Shown here: positions 36,990 through 45,915 of the stretch, one piece after another
How the letters are laid out: the number at the start of each line of letters is the position of its first letter
Numbering within the stretch: position 1 is the first letter of the stretch
NCBI GenBank assembly: GCA_013822735.1
Contig: PNKZ01000007.1
Span: forward strand, 1 to 64,000
DNA from: Pirellula sp.
GTDB lineage: Bacteria > Planctomycetota > Planctomycetia > Pirellulales > PNKZ01
DNA: 64,000 bases
Direction of reading: 5' to 3'
The notes under the pieces: generated by a model
Told to the model about the DNA's origin: nothing
Databases searched by the model: none
Seen by the model: only the letters and a program-made list of their open reading frames with translations
Made by a program: the position numbers and the translations under genes

Positions 36990-37808
36990 GAATCGTACCT
37001 AAGCTAAAGATGCCAAGCACCGCCACGGAACTCGATGAATTATAGAGACGCGGCCCGAGGTCGCAAGCGGCGATTTGCTAGCGTGAAAATCGCCGCGCAA
37101 TCGCATTGCGCTGCGCCTCGACGGTGCAAGATTTTGGCCACCAACTTTTCCACAGCCGCTCGACGGACAATGCGCCGAGGAACAATCTCCGCTCCCGCAG
37201 TCACTTCGACCGACTGCCGGACTCGACACGGCGCGCCTTGGAAACAAGTGCGATCGCACATCACGACGAGAACCCAGGACGGCGCGAAGAGCGAGCAGCT
37301 GTATCGATTCTCCGGCGGTGGTCCGGGAGTTGCGACAACCTGTCCTACGACTCCCTACCTCGCCGACCGCCGGCGGCGGTGAATGCGACGCCGCGCCGAC
37401 CGATACCCTCGCCTTAAAAGTAGTCGCCACTGCTCGATCCGGTATCCGGACGGTCGGATATTGACCGCAAGTCGTTATCTGTCAGAAGCTTAACGGCAAA
37501 ACAATGCCCTCACGTCCTGACGCCGCCTCTTACGGCCCTCTTTTCCAGCGGCACCGCCTCAGTGGGGGAGCCTCCTAAAATTGCCGTGATTAACGTCGGT
37601 CGAACGAACGTAGTTGCTTGACTGACAGTAACTTGCGCGTAGAGTTGACTGTTAGGAAGTGTCTGCGAGAGCGAATCGACCTCCCAGTTCGCTCGCCTGA
37701 TGTTCGCCGGAATTCTTCGGCCGCGCATGAGTGCGGTCTGTCAACGACGGTTATAGCAAGTACGCCATACCGGGAAGCCGGGAACATTCGAAGAAGGATT
37801 TTGGAATC
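36990..37808. other. Divergent intergenic region between nuoI and csrA
   Basis: About 820 bases without a convincing gene. It should hold the nuo promoter (leftward) and the csrA promoter and leader (rightward). A 9-bp hairpin, CGGCGATTT (37068-37076) with AAATCGCCG (37087-37095), lies near the nuoI start. TTGACTG occurs twice, at about 37617 and 37644, 27 bases apart. The words AGGCGCGCC and CTTGTTTCCAAG, as complement, at 37230-37248 resemble a stretch at 5558-5575. Short frames on both strands look like GC-rich shadows. Confidence 0.5.
37773..37805 (+). promoter_or_regulatory. csrA leader with four GGA motifs
   Basis: GGA occurs at 37773, 37781, 37796 and 37803 in the 36 bases before the csrA ATG. 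CsrA binds GGA, usually in hairpin loops, and in other bacteria it represses its own translation through such sites. The AAGGA at 37794-37798 could be the ribosome site, so bound CsrA would cover it. This is inference from base content, not shown. Confidence 0.4.
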
Positions 37809-38024
37809 ATGTTGGTACTATCGCGTAAGAAGAACGAAAGTATTGTCATCAATAATGACATTACGATTGTCGTCGTCGAGATTCGCGGCGACAAAGTTCG
37901 CCTCGGCGTAGAAGCTCCCAAGGAAGTGCCGGTTCATCGTCGTGAAGTATACGACGCGATCCAGCGGAGCGAAGGCGCCCCCGGCACCACCGACTCCACG
38001 ACTAAAGAAAACGGCTCGGCCTAA
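37809..38024 (+). CDS. csrA: Carbon storage regulator CsrA
   Basis: 71 residues from the ATG at 37809. The family core starts at once: [20 protein letters not shown], then [20 protein letters not shown] and [13 protein letters not shown]. Both RNA-binding edges (LSRKKNE at the N-terminus and HRREV near residue 45) are intact. CsrA binds GGA in mRNA leaders and controls translation and stability. The tail after about residue 55 is Ser/Thr-rich and variable. It is read away from the nuo cluster, and its own leader has four GGA motifs. Confidence 0.95.
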   Translation: MLVLSRKKNESIVINNDITIVVVEIRGDKVRLGVEAPKEVPVHRREVYDAIQRSEGAPGTTDSTTKENGSA

Positions 38025-38202
38025 GGCCGCCGATTCTGCGGCCGCGCGTAAGTTGCGGCCGATGTCGTCTATTTTCCTCGGCGGAAGCCGGCGTTCTTCT
38101 GAGAGCGTTCTTTGATTCCTCGGCCAAAAGTTTCGCCGACGAAATTCGTGACCGCTTGACGAAACTGTTTGCCGCAAGGTACAGTCCCCAATTCACTTGT
38201 TC

Positions 38203-38277
38203 GGCCCCGTCGTCTAGCCCGGTCTAGGACACCGCCCTTTCACGGCGATAACACGAGTTCAAATCTCGTCGGGGTCA
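38203..38277 (+). tRNA. tRNA-Glu (anticodon TTC)
   Basis: The 75 bases fold as a tRNA: acceptor arms GGCCCCG and CGGGGTC with a discriminator A (38277), the D-arm starting TCGTCTAG, anticodon loop CTTTCAC at 38237-38243 with anticodon TTC at 38239-38241, and T-arm ACGAG-TTCAAAT-CTCGT. The first pair of the anticodon stem (C/A) is mismatched. CCA is not encoded. A strong terminator follows 20 bases downstream. Confidence 0.93.
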
Positions 38278-38297
38278 CTTCGAGTTATTCATCCATC

Positions 38298-38336
38298 GAG
38301 CCGCATCGCTTCCCGTAAGCATGCGGCTCTTTTTTT
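38298..38336 (+). terminator. Rho-independent terminator after tRNA-Glu
   Basis: Stem GAGCCGCAT (38298-38306) with ATGCGGCTC (38321-38329), loop of 14 bases, followed by a run of seven T. It is the best intrinsic terminator in the window. Confidence 0.93.
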
Positions 38337-38469
38337 GCGCCCCGTTTGATCCCGGCTCGCGAACAGCTGCCGCGCGTCGCCGCCGCGGAGCCTTCGACTA
38401 GAATGCTGCCATGCGACTACCTCGTCGCGTTTGAACAACATCGCGTCCCGCAACCCCGTGCTCCGCAAC

Positions 38470-39504
38470 ATGCAGTCTTACGACGCCATCCTCGTAGTTT
38501 CCTTCGGCGGCCCGGAACATCCCGATCACGTCCTGCCGTTCCTGGAAAACGTGCTCCGCGGACGAAACGTGCCGCGGGAGCGGATGCTGGAAGTCGCCGA
38601 ACATTATCAACACTTCGGCGGCGTCAGCCCGATCAACGCGCAGAACCGGGCGTTGATCGAAGCCTTGCGCGTAGAACTGCCGAAGCAAGGCGTCCATCTG
38701 CCCATTTATTGGGGCAACCGCAATTGGCATCCGTTGCTCCCCGACACGCTCGCCGAAATGAAGGCGGCGGGCGTTCGCCGAGCGCTTGCCTACTTCACAT
38801 CGGCATTCAGCTCCTATTCCGGCTGCAGGCAATATCGCGAAAACATCGCGGCGGCCCAGACCGTGGTCGGCGAAGAGGCTCCCGCAGTCGACAAAGTGCG
38901 CGTGTTCTACAACCATCCCGGCTTCATCGAAGCGATGGCCGATCGCGTGCGCGACGCGCTCGAACAAGTGCCTGCCGAACGCCGCGCCGCCGCAAAGCTC
39001 GTCTTCACGGCCCACAGCATCCCGAACTCGATGGCCGTGAACTGCAAATACGAAGAGCAACTACGCGAATCCTCACGCCTCGTCACGGCAGCGGTCGGCC
39101 GTAGCGACTTCACCATCGCCTATCAAAGCCGCAGCGGGCCGCCGACCCAACCCTGGCTCGAGCCCGACATCGGCGACGTCGTGAAAAAATTCGCCGCCGA
39201 AGGAGCGAAAGATCTCGTCGTCGTGCCGATCGGATTCGTCTCCGATCATATGGAAGTAATCTACGATCTCGATCACGAAGCCCGGCACATCGCGGAAGAG
39301 GTCGGCATCCATCTCGTGCGCGCCGGAACGGTAGGCACGCATCCCCGTTTCGTACGGATGATTGGCGAACTGATCGTCGAGCGCATGAACGGAATGGTCG
39401 AACGCCCCGCCCTCGGCGTGCTCGGGCCGTGCCACGATGTTTGCCCCGTGGATTGCTGCCTGCCGCCGCCGCGACCACCAATGCCGGCCGGTCGCCCGAG
39501 CTAA
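38470..39504 (+). CDS. hemH: Ferrochelatase family protein
   Basis: 344 residues from the ATG at 38470. A TTG 13 codons earlier is in frame. The enzyme inserts iron into a porphyrin at the end of haem synthesis. The start matches the family (YDAILVVSFGGPEHPDHVLP). The catalytic His is in LVFTAHSIP, and the later acidic segment is in GFVSDHMEVIYDLDHEAR. QSRSGPPTQPWLEPDI is also typical. The C-terminus has Cys in GPCHDVCPVDCC, close to ligand patterns of [2Fe-2S] ferrochelatases, and then a Pro tail. Whether it uses protoporphyrin or coproporphyrin is open. Confidence 0.93.
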   Translation: MQSYDAILVVSFGGPEHPDHVLPFLENVLRGRNVPRERMLEVAEHYQHFGGVSPINAQNRALIEALRVELPKQGVHLPIYWGNRNWHPLLPDTLAEMKAAGVRRALAYFTSAFSSYSGCRQYRENIAAAQTVVGEEAPAVDKVRVFYNHPGFIEAMADRVRDALEQVPAERRAAAKLVFTAHSIPNSMAVNCKYEEQLRESSRLVTAAVGRSDFTIAYQSRSGPPTQPWLEPDIGDVVKKFAAEGAKDLVVVPIGFVSDHMEVIYDLDHEARHIAEEVGIHLVRAGTVGTHPRFVRMIGELIVERMNGMVERPALGVLGPCHDVCPVDCCLPPPRPPMPAGRPS

Positions 39505-39520
39505 CGCCTTCGGTAGTCGG

Positions 39521-40696
39521 CTACACGCGCTCGATACAAATGGCCACGGCGCTACCTCCGCCTAAGCAGAGCGAGGCCACGCCCCGCTTCAGGCCGCGAT
39601 CGACGAGCGCATACATCAGCGTCACCAACACGCGTGCGCCGCTCGCACCGATCGGGTGCCCCAGCGCTATCGCACCGCCGTGCACGTTCACGCGGGCCAA
39701 GTCGACCCCCAACTCGCGCACGTCCGCCAGCGCCTGCGATGCGAAGGCCTCGTTTAGTTCGAAGAGATCGATGTCGGCAAGCGTGAGCCCCGCCTTCGCC
39801 ACGCATTGCCGCACCGCGGCGACCGGCGCCATGAAAATCTCTTTGGGCGGCACGCCGCTCGTGGCCGAAGCCAAGATGCGAAAAGCCTCCTTGGTCGGAT
39901 GCGCCGCGCGAAACGCCTCGCTCGCCACCACCACGGCCGCGGCACCGTCGCTAATCTGCGACGAGTTCCCGGCCGTCACCGTGCCGTTTGCACCAAACGC
40001 CGGCTTCAAACTCGCTAAACGTTCCAGCGTCGAATCGGCCCGCGGTCCTTCATCGGCGGTCACCGTCGTCGAAGTCTTACCGCCGACGATTGCCACCGGC
40101 ACGATCTCGGCATCGAAGCGGCCTTCCTTTGCGGCCGCCACGGCCCGCATGTGGCTTTGCAGCGCAAACGCGTCTTGATCCGCACGACTCACGCCGCGCG
40201 ACTCGGCGGTGTAGTCGGCGGAATTTCCCATCGCCGTGTTTTCAAACGCACACCAAAGCCCGTCGTGAATCATCGAGTCGAGCAATCGCTCATGCCCGTA
40301 TTTAAAACCGTTGCGGCTTCCCACAATCAGATGCGGCGCGCGACTCATACTCTCCATGCCGCCGGCAACAATGCACGCCGCGTCCCCGGCGCGAATCGCC
40401 TGATCGGCCAACATCACGGCCTTCAATCCGGAGCCGCAAACTTTGTTCACCGTCACGGCGGCAACCGTCGGCGGCAGCCCGCCTAAGAGCGCTGCCTGAC
40501 GAGCCGGCGCTTGACCGACTCCGGCCTGCAAGACATTTCCGAAGATTACTTCCTCGACATCCTCCGGCGCGACGTTCGCGCGCGACACAACCTCGCGCAC
40601 CACGATCGCGCCAAGTTGCGGCGCCGCCAACGACGACAATCCGCCGAGCAACTTTCCCATCGGCGTACGACAACCGGCGATCAAATACGAATGCAT
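39521..40696 (-). CDS. Thiolase (acetyl-CoA C-acetyltransferase type)
   Basis: 391 residues from the ATG at 40696. It condenses or cleaves acyl-CoA. Catalytic residues are in order: acyl Cys in NKVCGSGLKAVMLAD, His in GGAIALGHPIGASGARVLVT and the second Cys in ASLCLGGGSAVAIC. The N-terminus (AGCRTPMGKLLGGLSSLAAP) and QAGVGQAPARQAAL are also family marks. It could act in fatty-acid oxidation, or in acetoacetyl-CoA formation. The length favours the biosynthetic acetyltransferase group but does not decide. It reads divergently from sucC. Confidence 0.93.
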   Translation of the reverse strand: MHSYLIAGCRTPMGKLLGGLSSLAAPQLGAIVVREVVSRANVAPEDVEEVIFGNVLQAGVGQAPARQAALLGGLPPTVAAVTVNKVCGSGLKAVMLADQAIRAGDAACIVAGGMESMSRAPHLIVGSRNGFKYGHERLLDSMIHDGLWCAFENTAMGNSADYTAESRGVSRADQDAFALQSHMRAVAAAKEGRFDAEIVPVAIVGGKTSTTVTADEGPRADSTLERLASLKPAFGANGTVTAGNSSQISDGAAAVVVASEAFRAAHPTKEAFRILASATSGVPPKEIFMAPVAAVRQCVAKAGLTLADIDLFELNEAFASQALADVRELGVDLARVNVHGGAIALGHPIGASGARVLVTLMYALVDRGLKRGVASLCLGGGSAVAICIERV

Positions 40697-40888
40697 AGCG
40701 AACCTCAAACGTCGTGCGATGAAACAAACGTGGGCGTGTGCGAATCCTTCGTCTTTCACGGAATTGTACGCAATTCGCGACGCGTCGGCCTCTCGGCGGC
40801 TCCTTGTGGCGCGCGATAGGCAATCCTATAATCGCCGCTTCGCGTTGTTTTGCACGTCCACACGTCTTTCGTAGCCAACGGTCGCGGC

Positions 40889-42073
40889 ATGAAAATTCAC
40901 GAATACCAGGGAAAAGAAATCTTCCGTCGCTCCGGCGTCGCGGTGCCGCAAGGCTTCGTCGCGAACACGCCCCAAGAAGCGGCCGAAGCCTTTAAGAAAC
41001 TCGGCGGCCCCATCGCCGTCGTGAAGTCGCAGATCCACGCCGGCGGACGCGGCAAGGGAACGCTCAAAGAGATTCCCACGCAACGCGGCGTGCAATTGGT
41101 GAAGAGCGCCGAAGAGGCTGCTAAGGTCGCCGAAGCCCTGCTCGGCAACACGCTCGTCACCATTCAAACGGGCGAAGAAGGCAAGAAGGTCAACCAAGTG
41201 TTGGTCGAAGCCGGTTGCAACATCGACCGCGAACTCTACCTCGGCATCGTCGTCGATCGCTCGGCCAAAGGCCCGGTCTTCATGGTTTCGCCCGAAGGGG
41301 GCATGAACATCGAAGAAGTCGCCGAGCATACGCCCGACCGCATCTTCTACGAAAAGTTCGACGTCGACACCGGTCTGCTCGGCTACCAAGCCCGCAAACT
41401 CGCGACGCTGCTCGGCATTAAAGGCAAGTCGATCGGCACGGCCGAAAAGTTCTTCCGCGCCTTGGCGAAGATGTTCGTCACGTACGATTGCAGCATGGTC
41501 GAGATCAATCCGCTGGTCGTCACGAAGGAAGGAGATCTCCTCGCTCTCGACGCCAAGGTCACCTTCGACGACAACGCCGGGTTCCGTCATCCCGACCTCG
41601 CCGAACTTCGCGACATGTCCGAAGAAGAACCGGCCGAAGTGCGGGCCGCCGAATCGGGCCTGAGCTACGTGAAGCTGTCCGGCAACATCGGCTGCCTCGT
41701 CAACGGCGCCGGCTTGGCCATGAGCACGATGGACATCATCAAGCTCCACGGCGGTTTCCCGGCCAACTTCCTCGACGTCGGCGGCGGCGCCAACGTGGAG
41801 CAAGTCACCGAAGCGTTCCGCATTCTGTTGGCCGACAAGAACGTGAAGGCGGTGCTCGTCAACATCTTCGGCGGCATCATGCGTTGCACGACGATCGCCG
41901 GCGCCGTGATCGAAGCGTATAAGCAAGTCGGCTTCAACGTGCCGCTGGTCGTCCGGCTCGAAGGCACCGAAGTCGCCGAAGGCCGCAGAATGCTGGCCGA
42001 GAGCGGGGTCGACATCATCGCCGCCGAAGGACTCACCGACGCCGCGAAAAAGGTCGTCGCCGCCGCAGGCTAA
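40889..42073 (+). CDS. sucC: Succinyl-CoA synthetase beta subunit
   Basis: 394 residues from the ATG at 40889 ([20 protein letters not shown]), the normal family start. The TCA-cycle enzyme couples succinyl-CoA cleavage to ATP or GTP synthesis. The ATP-grasp domain is first ([12 protein letters not shown]), then [20 protein letters not shown]. The C-terminal ligase domain has [20 protein letters not shown] and NFLDVGGGA followed by [10 protein letters not shown]. sucD follows after 57 bases. An AT-rich repeat-like segment lies in the gap. Confidence 0.96.
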   Translation: MKIHEYQGKEIFRRSGVAVPQGFVANTPQEAAEAFKKLGGPIAVVKSQIHAGGRGKGTLKEIPTQRGVQLVKSAEEAAKVAEALLGNTLVTIQTGEEGKKVNQVLVEAGCNIDRELYLGIVVDRSAKGPVFMVSPEGGMNIEEVAEHTPDRIFYEKFDVDTGLLGYQARKLATLLGIKGKSIGTAEKFFRALAKMFVTYDCSMVEINPLVVTKEGDLLALDAKVTFDDNAGFRHPDLAELRDMSEEEPAEVRAAESGLSYVKLSGNIGCLVNGAGLAMSTMDIIKLHGGFPANFLDVGGGANVEQVTEAFRILLADKNVKAVLVNIFGGIMRCTTIAGAVIEAYKQVGFNVPLVVRLEGTEVAEGRRMLAESGVDIIAAEGLTDAAKKVVAAAG

Positions 42074-42084
42074 TCGCTGATTGC

Positions 42085-42119
42085 TCAGCATTCATAACTC
42101 ATAATTCTTAACTCATAAC
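42085..42119. repeat. AT-rich direct repeats between sucC and sucD
   Basis: The words CATAACTCATAA, TTAACTCATAA and similar follow each other in about 35 bases, making an AT-rich patch in a GC-rich operon. No long palindrome is seen. It resembles the small-unit repeats of the nuoC-nuoD gap in being low in complexity and placed inside an operon. Confidence 0.5.
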
Positions 42120-42130
42120 TGCAGTTCGTC

Positions 42131-43009
42131 ATGAGCATTCTGATCAATCGCGATACGAAGGTTATCTGCCAAGGCATCACCGGCAAGGTGGGCCAGTTTC
42201 ACACCAAGGGTTGCCTCGAATACGGCAGCAAGATGGTCGGCGGCGTGACGCCGGGCCGCGGCGGCGAGCAAGTGCTCGGCCTGCCGGTGTTCGACACGGT
42301 GCGCGATGCGGTGAAGCAAACCGGCGCGAACGCCACGATGATCTTCGTCCCGCCGGCAGGTGCCGCGGATGCGATCCTCGAAGCCGCCGACGCCGGCATC
42401 CAGGTGATCATCGCCATCACCGAAGGGGTGCCGGTCCTCGATATGGCTCGGGCCTACAAAATCGTGAAGCAAACGGGCTCCGTGCTCATCGGCCCCAACT
42501 GCCCGGGCGTCATCACGCCGGAAGAATGCAAGATCGGCATCATGCCCGGCTTCATTCACAAGAAGGGCCCCGTCGGACTCTTGAGCCGTTCCGGCACGCT
42601 CACGTATGAAGCCGCCTGGCAACTCACGAACCTCGGCCTGGGGCAATCGACGTGCGTCGGGCTCGGCGGCGATCCGATCGTCGGCACCTCGCAAATCGAA
42701 CTGCTCGCCATGTTCGAAAAAGATCCGGCCACGGAAGCGATCATGATGATCGGCGAAATCGGCGGCTCGGCCGAAGAAGAAGCCGCGGCCTACATCAAGG
42801 AACATGTCACGAAGCCGGTCGCCGCGTTCATCGCCGGCTCGGCCGCGCCGCCCGGCAAGCGCATGGGCCACGCCGGTGCGATCATCTCCGGCGGTAAAGG
42901 TACCGCCGCCGAGAAGTTTGCCGCCCTCGAAGCGGCCGGCATCGAAACGGCCCGCAGCCCGGCCGACATGGGCGCCGCGATCCAACGCGCGATCGCTAAG
43001 AAGAAGTAA
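42131..43009 (+). CDS. sucD: Succinyl-CoA synthetase alpha subunit
   Basis: 292 residues, standard length. N-terminal CoA-binding domain ([29 protein letters not shown]), then [15 protein letters not shown]. The ligase part has [20 protein letters not shown]. The phosphorylated His lies in [16 protein letters not shown], complete. It forms a heterotetramer with SucC. The DUF1080 lipoprotein gene follows after 24 bases on the same strand. Confidence 0.97.
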   Translation: MSILINRDTKVICQGITGKVGQFHTKGCLEYGSKMVGGVTPGRGGEQVLGLPVFDTVRDAVKQTGANATMIFVPPAGAADAILEAADAGIQVIIAITEGVPVLDMARAYKIVKQTGSVLIGPNCPGVITPEECKIGIMPGFIHKKGPVGLLSRSGTLTYEAAWQLTNLGLGQSTCVGLGGDPIVGTSQIELLAMFEKDPATEAIMMIGEIGGSAEEEAAAYIKEHVTKPVAAFIAGSAAPPGKRMGHAGAIISGGKGTAAEKFAALEAAGIETARSPADMGAAIQRAIAKKK

Positions 43010-43033
43010 TTTAACATCTTTGGACTTCGCACC

Positions 43034-43705
43034 ATGACGCACGCCGCCCGTTGGTTCTCGCTTGCCTTCTTCGCGTCGATCGCCATTGTCGCCGGTTGCG
43101 ATAACGGCTCCGGCAAAGGTGGCGCATCGTCTTCCGGCGGGACTCTTGGTTCCGCTGCAACTACGGCTTCGGCAGCGGCTCCATTGGCTGCCGATATCGG
43201 CGTCGAGAAGACGCTCTTCAACGGCAAGGATCTCACCGGCTGGGTAAAGACCGAGTGCGAAACGGAGATCAAAGACGGCGTGCTGTTGCTCAAGTCGGGC
43301 GAAGGTTGGATTCGCACCGAACGGCCCTACACGAACTTCGAGCTCACCTGGGAATGCCGCAACCTGAAGAAGGAAGCATACGATTCCGGCGTTCACTTCC
43401 GCGCCGAACTTCCGGCCGGCAAGGCGCACTGGCCGAAGAAGTTTCAGGTCAACTTGAAGACGAACGAAGAAGGCAATCTCACGTCGATCAAGTCGGCGGC
43501 GAGCACCGGCCTTTACAAGAACGGCGAGTGGAACAAGTTTGATCTGAAGGTCACGGGCAACACGGCCGAACTCGCCATCAACGGCAAACCGGCCTGGAAG
43601 ACCGACGGCATCGACACGCCCACGGGCTACATCGGCCTGCAATCGGAAGTGACGCTCGGCGGCCAATTCGAATTTCGCAACATCAAGCTCACCGAGCTGA
43701 AATAA
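43034..43705 (+). CDS. DUF1080 lipoprotein
   Basis: 223 residues. The lipoprotein signal ends in IVAGC (Cys22), then a Gly/Ser/Ala linker to about residue 55. The DUF1080 (3-keto-disaccharide hydrolase family) domain fills the rest: [52 protein letters not shown] and [20 protein letters not shown], ending IKLTEL. This beta-sandwich is very common in planctomycetes and in some cases binds or cleaves sugars. It lies just behind sucD and may share its transcript, though no functional link is obvious. Confidence 0.9.
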   Translation: MTHAARWFSLAFFASIAIVAGCDNGSGKGGASSSGGTLGSAATTASAAAPLAADIGVEKTLFNGKDLTGWVKTECETEIKDGVLLLKSGEGWIRTERPYTNFELTWECRNLKKEAYDSGVHFRAELPAGKAHWPKKFQVNLKTNEEGNLTSIKSAASTGLYKNGEWNKFDLKVTGNTAELAINGKPAWKTDGIDTPTGYIGLQSEVTLGGQFEFRNIKLTELK

Positions 43706-43734
43706 TTCGAGCGCTTGCAGCGGTCTCTCTGTAG

Positions 43735-43756
43735 GGAACGCCCTCCGCGGCGTTCC
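43735..43756. repeat. Gene-end hairpin after the DUF1080 gene
   Basis: GGAACGCC (43735-43742) pairs with GGCGTTCC (43749-43756) across a six-base loop. No run of T follows. It is in the gap before ndk and may be a processed or partly terminating hairpin, or another dispersed palindrome. Confidence 0.6.
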
Positions 43757-43876
43757 GCGCGTTGCGTAACGGCGTCGCCATCGGCGAAAACCGCCCTTTT
43801 GCAAGCCGCGCGTTCAATTTAGAATGCCTAGCTCAATTCTTTCGAATCTCTCGCTGTTTGTAGGAGTGTCGGTGCC

Positions 43877-44338
43877 ATGGAGCGTACGCTGATTTTGTTT
43901 AAGCCGGATTGCGTGCAACGTCGCTTGGTCGGTCGCATTCTGAGCCGGTTTGAAGACAAGGGTCTGAACGTCGTCGCGATGAAGCTCATGCACATCACGC
44001 CCGACCTCGCCAAGCAGCACTACGCCGAGCACGTGCAAAAGGGCTGGTACCCGACACTGGAAGCGTTCATCACCGGCGGCCCGGTCGTCGCCGCGGTGCT
44101 CGAAGGCTTGGAAGTGATTCGCGTGGTTCGCGACATGCTCGGCGCCACCAGCGGCTTGAAGGCCGCCGCCGGGACGATCCGCGGCGACTTCAGCTCCAGC
44201 CGTCAAATGAACTTGGTGCACGCCTCCGACGGCCCGGAAGCGGCCGCTCGCGAAATCGGCCTCTACTTCAAGAAGGAAGAGATCGTCGAGAACACGCTGA
44301 CGATTACGCCATGGCTCCGCGCGGGCGACGAAGCGTAG
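43877..44338 (+). CDS. ndk: Nucleoside diphosphate kinase
   Basis: 153 residues. It moves the gamma phosphate between nucleotides to balance the NTP pools. MERTLILFKPDCVQRRLVGR is the usual start. The phospho-His motif is in NLVHASDGPEAAAREI, and the GPVVAAVLEG segment and the RGDF after the Kpn-loop region (AAAGTIRGDFSSSRQMN) are complete. It converges on pyrF, with a palindromic repeat (44365-44445) between them. Confidence 0.96.
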   Translation: MERTLILFKPDCVQRRLVGRILSRFEDKGLNVVAMKLMHITPDLAKQHYAEHVQKGWYPTLEAFITGGPVVAAVLEGLEVIRVVRDMLGATSGLKAAAGTIRGDFSSSRQMNLVHASDGPEAAAREIGLYFKKEEIVENTLTITPWLRAGDEA

Positions 44339-44364
44339 AAGTTTCTACTTTGGTTGGCAATGCA

Positions 44365-44445
44365 GGGTGGCTGGGGCAGAACGAAGTGATGCCCCAGTAC
44401 TCATCACGCACCTGGGGCATCGCGTCCGCACTGCCCCAGCCACCC
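44365..44445. repeat. Nested palindromic repeat, copy B (between convergent genes)
   Basis: Perfect outer arms GGGTGGCTGGGGCAG (44365-44379) and CTGCCCCAGCCACCC (44431-44445), and inner arms GATGCCCCAG (44389-44398) and CTGGGGCATC (44412-44421). It shares arm sequence and spacing with copy A at 14933-15020, while the loops differ. It lies between the ends of ndk and pyrF. Confidence 0.9.
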
Positions 44446-44466
44446 ATCGACGACGAAATCAAGCGA

Positions 44467-45411
44467 CTACGAGACAAGCTTTCCTACGGTCGTCTCGGCT
44501 CGAAGCTCCGCGATCATGTCTTGCGTAGCCGCATCGACGGCTTGCTGCCAATGCCGTGCGCCGAACTTTTCGGCGTACGGCTTCCGACTGTGCGCAAAGA
44601 TCACCCCGCGCGAATTGTTGATCACGGCGCCGAGCCCGTTGGCATCGAATGCCGCGGCGCAGTCTTTCGCCGTGCCCCCTTGGCTGCCGTAGCCGGGAAC
44701 CAAGAAAATGGTGTGCGGCATCGCGGCCCGGAGCTCCGTCATCTGCTGCGGATACGTCGCGCCGACCACCGCTCCCACGGCTCCATAGCCGCTCGCCGTG
44801 ACGCTCGCCGCCGACATTTTTTCGACCTCGGCCGCCACGAGGCCGTACAGCGTTGTTGATTTACCGGTGACGTCGTCGCTCGTAAACACGCGATCTTGAA
44901 ACTGTCCGCTGCCCGGATTCGACGTCTTCACGAGCACGAACAAGCCTGCGTCGCGGGACACGGCCGTCTTCACGAACGGCTCTAGGCTGTCGTTGCCGAG
45001 ATAAGGACTGACGGTCAGCGCATCACCTCCCCACGGGCTCTCGGCGCCGAGCAAGCCGTCGGCGTACGCTTCCGCCGTCGTGCCGATATCGTTCCGCTTG
45101 CCGTCGAGAATCACGAGCAGGCCGGCGCTACGGGCACGGTCGACGATCGTCTTCAGGGCCTGCATTCCTTCGAGGCCCAGTTGCTCGTAGAACGCCATCT
45201 GCGGCTTTACGGCGGGCACCAGCGGTGCGACGACGTCGATAATTTCGCAGCCGAATTTCGCGTACGCCGCAGCGACGGCGGCGCGATTCTTCGGATCGAC
45301 GCCGTGCGTGAGCGGCTCCGGTAATTGCTCAAAACGAGGATCAATTCCCACGACGACGGGACTAGCCAACCTGCGGCAGGCGGCGGTAAGGCGATCGGCA
45401 AACGACGTCAT
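44467..45411 (-). CDS. pyrF: Orotidine 5'-phosphate decarboxylase, type 2
   Basis: 314 residues, the long type-2 form. It makes UMP. The catalytic segment is LVILDGKRNDIGTTAEAYAD, with the Lys and Asp of the charge network. FVLVKTSNPGSGQFQ and FLVPGYGSQGGTAKDCAAAF, which closes the phosphate site, are typical for this type. The N-terminus PVVVGIDPRFEQLP is also family-like. Its start faces the cold-shock gene across 181 bases. Confidence 0.95.
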   Translation of the reverse strand: MTSFADRLTAACRRLASPVVVGIDPRFEQLPEPLTHGVDPKNRAAVAAAYAKFGCEIIDVVAPLVPAVKPQMAFYEQLGLEGMQALKTIVDRARSAGLLVILDGKRNDIGTTAEAYADGLLGAESPWGGDALTVSPYLGNDSLEPFVKTAVSRDAGLFVLVKTSNPGSGQFQDRVFTSDDVTGKSTTLYGLVAAEVEKMSAASVTASGYGAVGAVVGATYPQQMTELRAAMPHTIFLVPGYGSQGGTAKDCAAAFDANGLGAVINNSRGVIFAHSRKPYAEKFGARHWQQAVDAATQDMIAELRAETTVGKLVS

Positions 45412-45592
45412 AGCGGCTACTTCGCGAGGACTGCTGAGTTTGAGAAGCGACGACCGAGTTTAACGAAGCAATCCCCGCCTGATAAGCGGCCGAGGGTCCG
45501 GGCACTTGCCTTGGCCACTTGATGGATGCAGCGATTCGCCGTAGTTTGGGGGTTGTCGCTCGCATTTCACCGTCGCACAGAGCTCGGATCGC

Positions 45593-45823
45593 ATGCCCCA
45601 AGGCACCGTCAAGATTCTCGTCGTCGATCGGGGCTACGGCTTCGTGGCCCGGCCCGATGGCGAGGATGTCTTTTTTCACCATTCGGCGCTCCCAGGTCGG
45701 ACATTCAAGTCGCTCACCGTCGGTCAAACGGTCGAATTCGAACTGGCCGGCGGCAATTCTCGCTCTGCGAAAGGGCCGCGAGCGAAACAAATAACGATTC
45801 CCGCGACGCCCGCCGAAGCGTAG
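45593..45823 (+). CDS. Cold-shock domain protein
   Basis: 76 residues from the ATG at 45593. A single cold-shock fold: MPQGTVKILVVDRGYGFVAR holds the first RNA-binding motif (GYGFV), then EDVFFHHSALPG holds the second, and VGQTVEFELAGG follows. Such proteins bind single-stranded RNA or DNA and act as RNA chaperones. The family is usually 65-75 residues. The first lysine-tryptophan motif (KWF) of classical CspA is replaced by KILVVD, so it is a divergent member. The following 90-base gap leads to the FAD dehydrogenase. Confidence 0.85.
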   Translation: MPQGTVKILVVDRGYGFVARPDGEDVFFHHSALPGRTFKSLTVGQTVEFELAGGNSRSAKGPRAKQITIPATPAEA

Positions 45824-45915
45824 TCGCACGTGCCCCTCGCTGGCGCGTCGGGCCTCGTGTGTTATAGTAGTGCGATTCTCATCCTCTCGCCTTGCGCCCA
45901 ACTAAGCGCCGGCCC

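Noticed and set aside
44311-44859. Long plus-strand frame after ndk
   Set aside because: It runs through the palindromic repeat and then opposite pyrF in a shadow frame.
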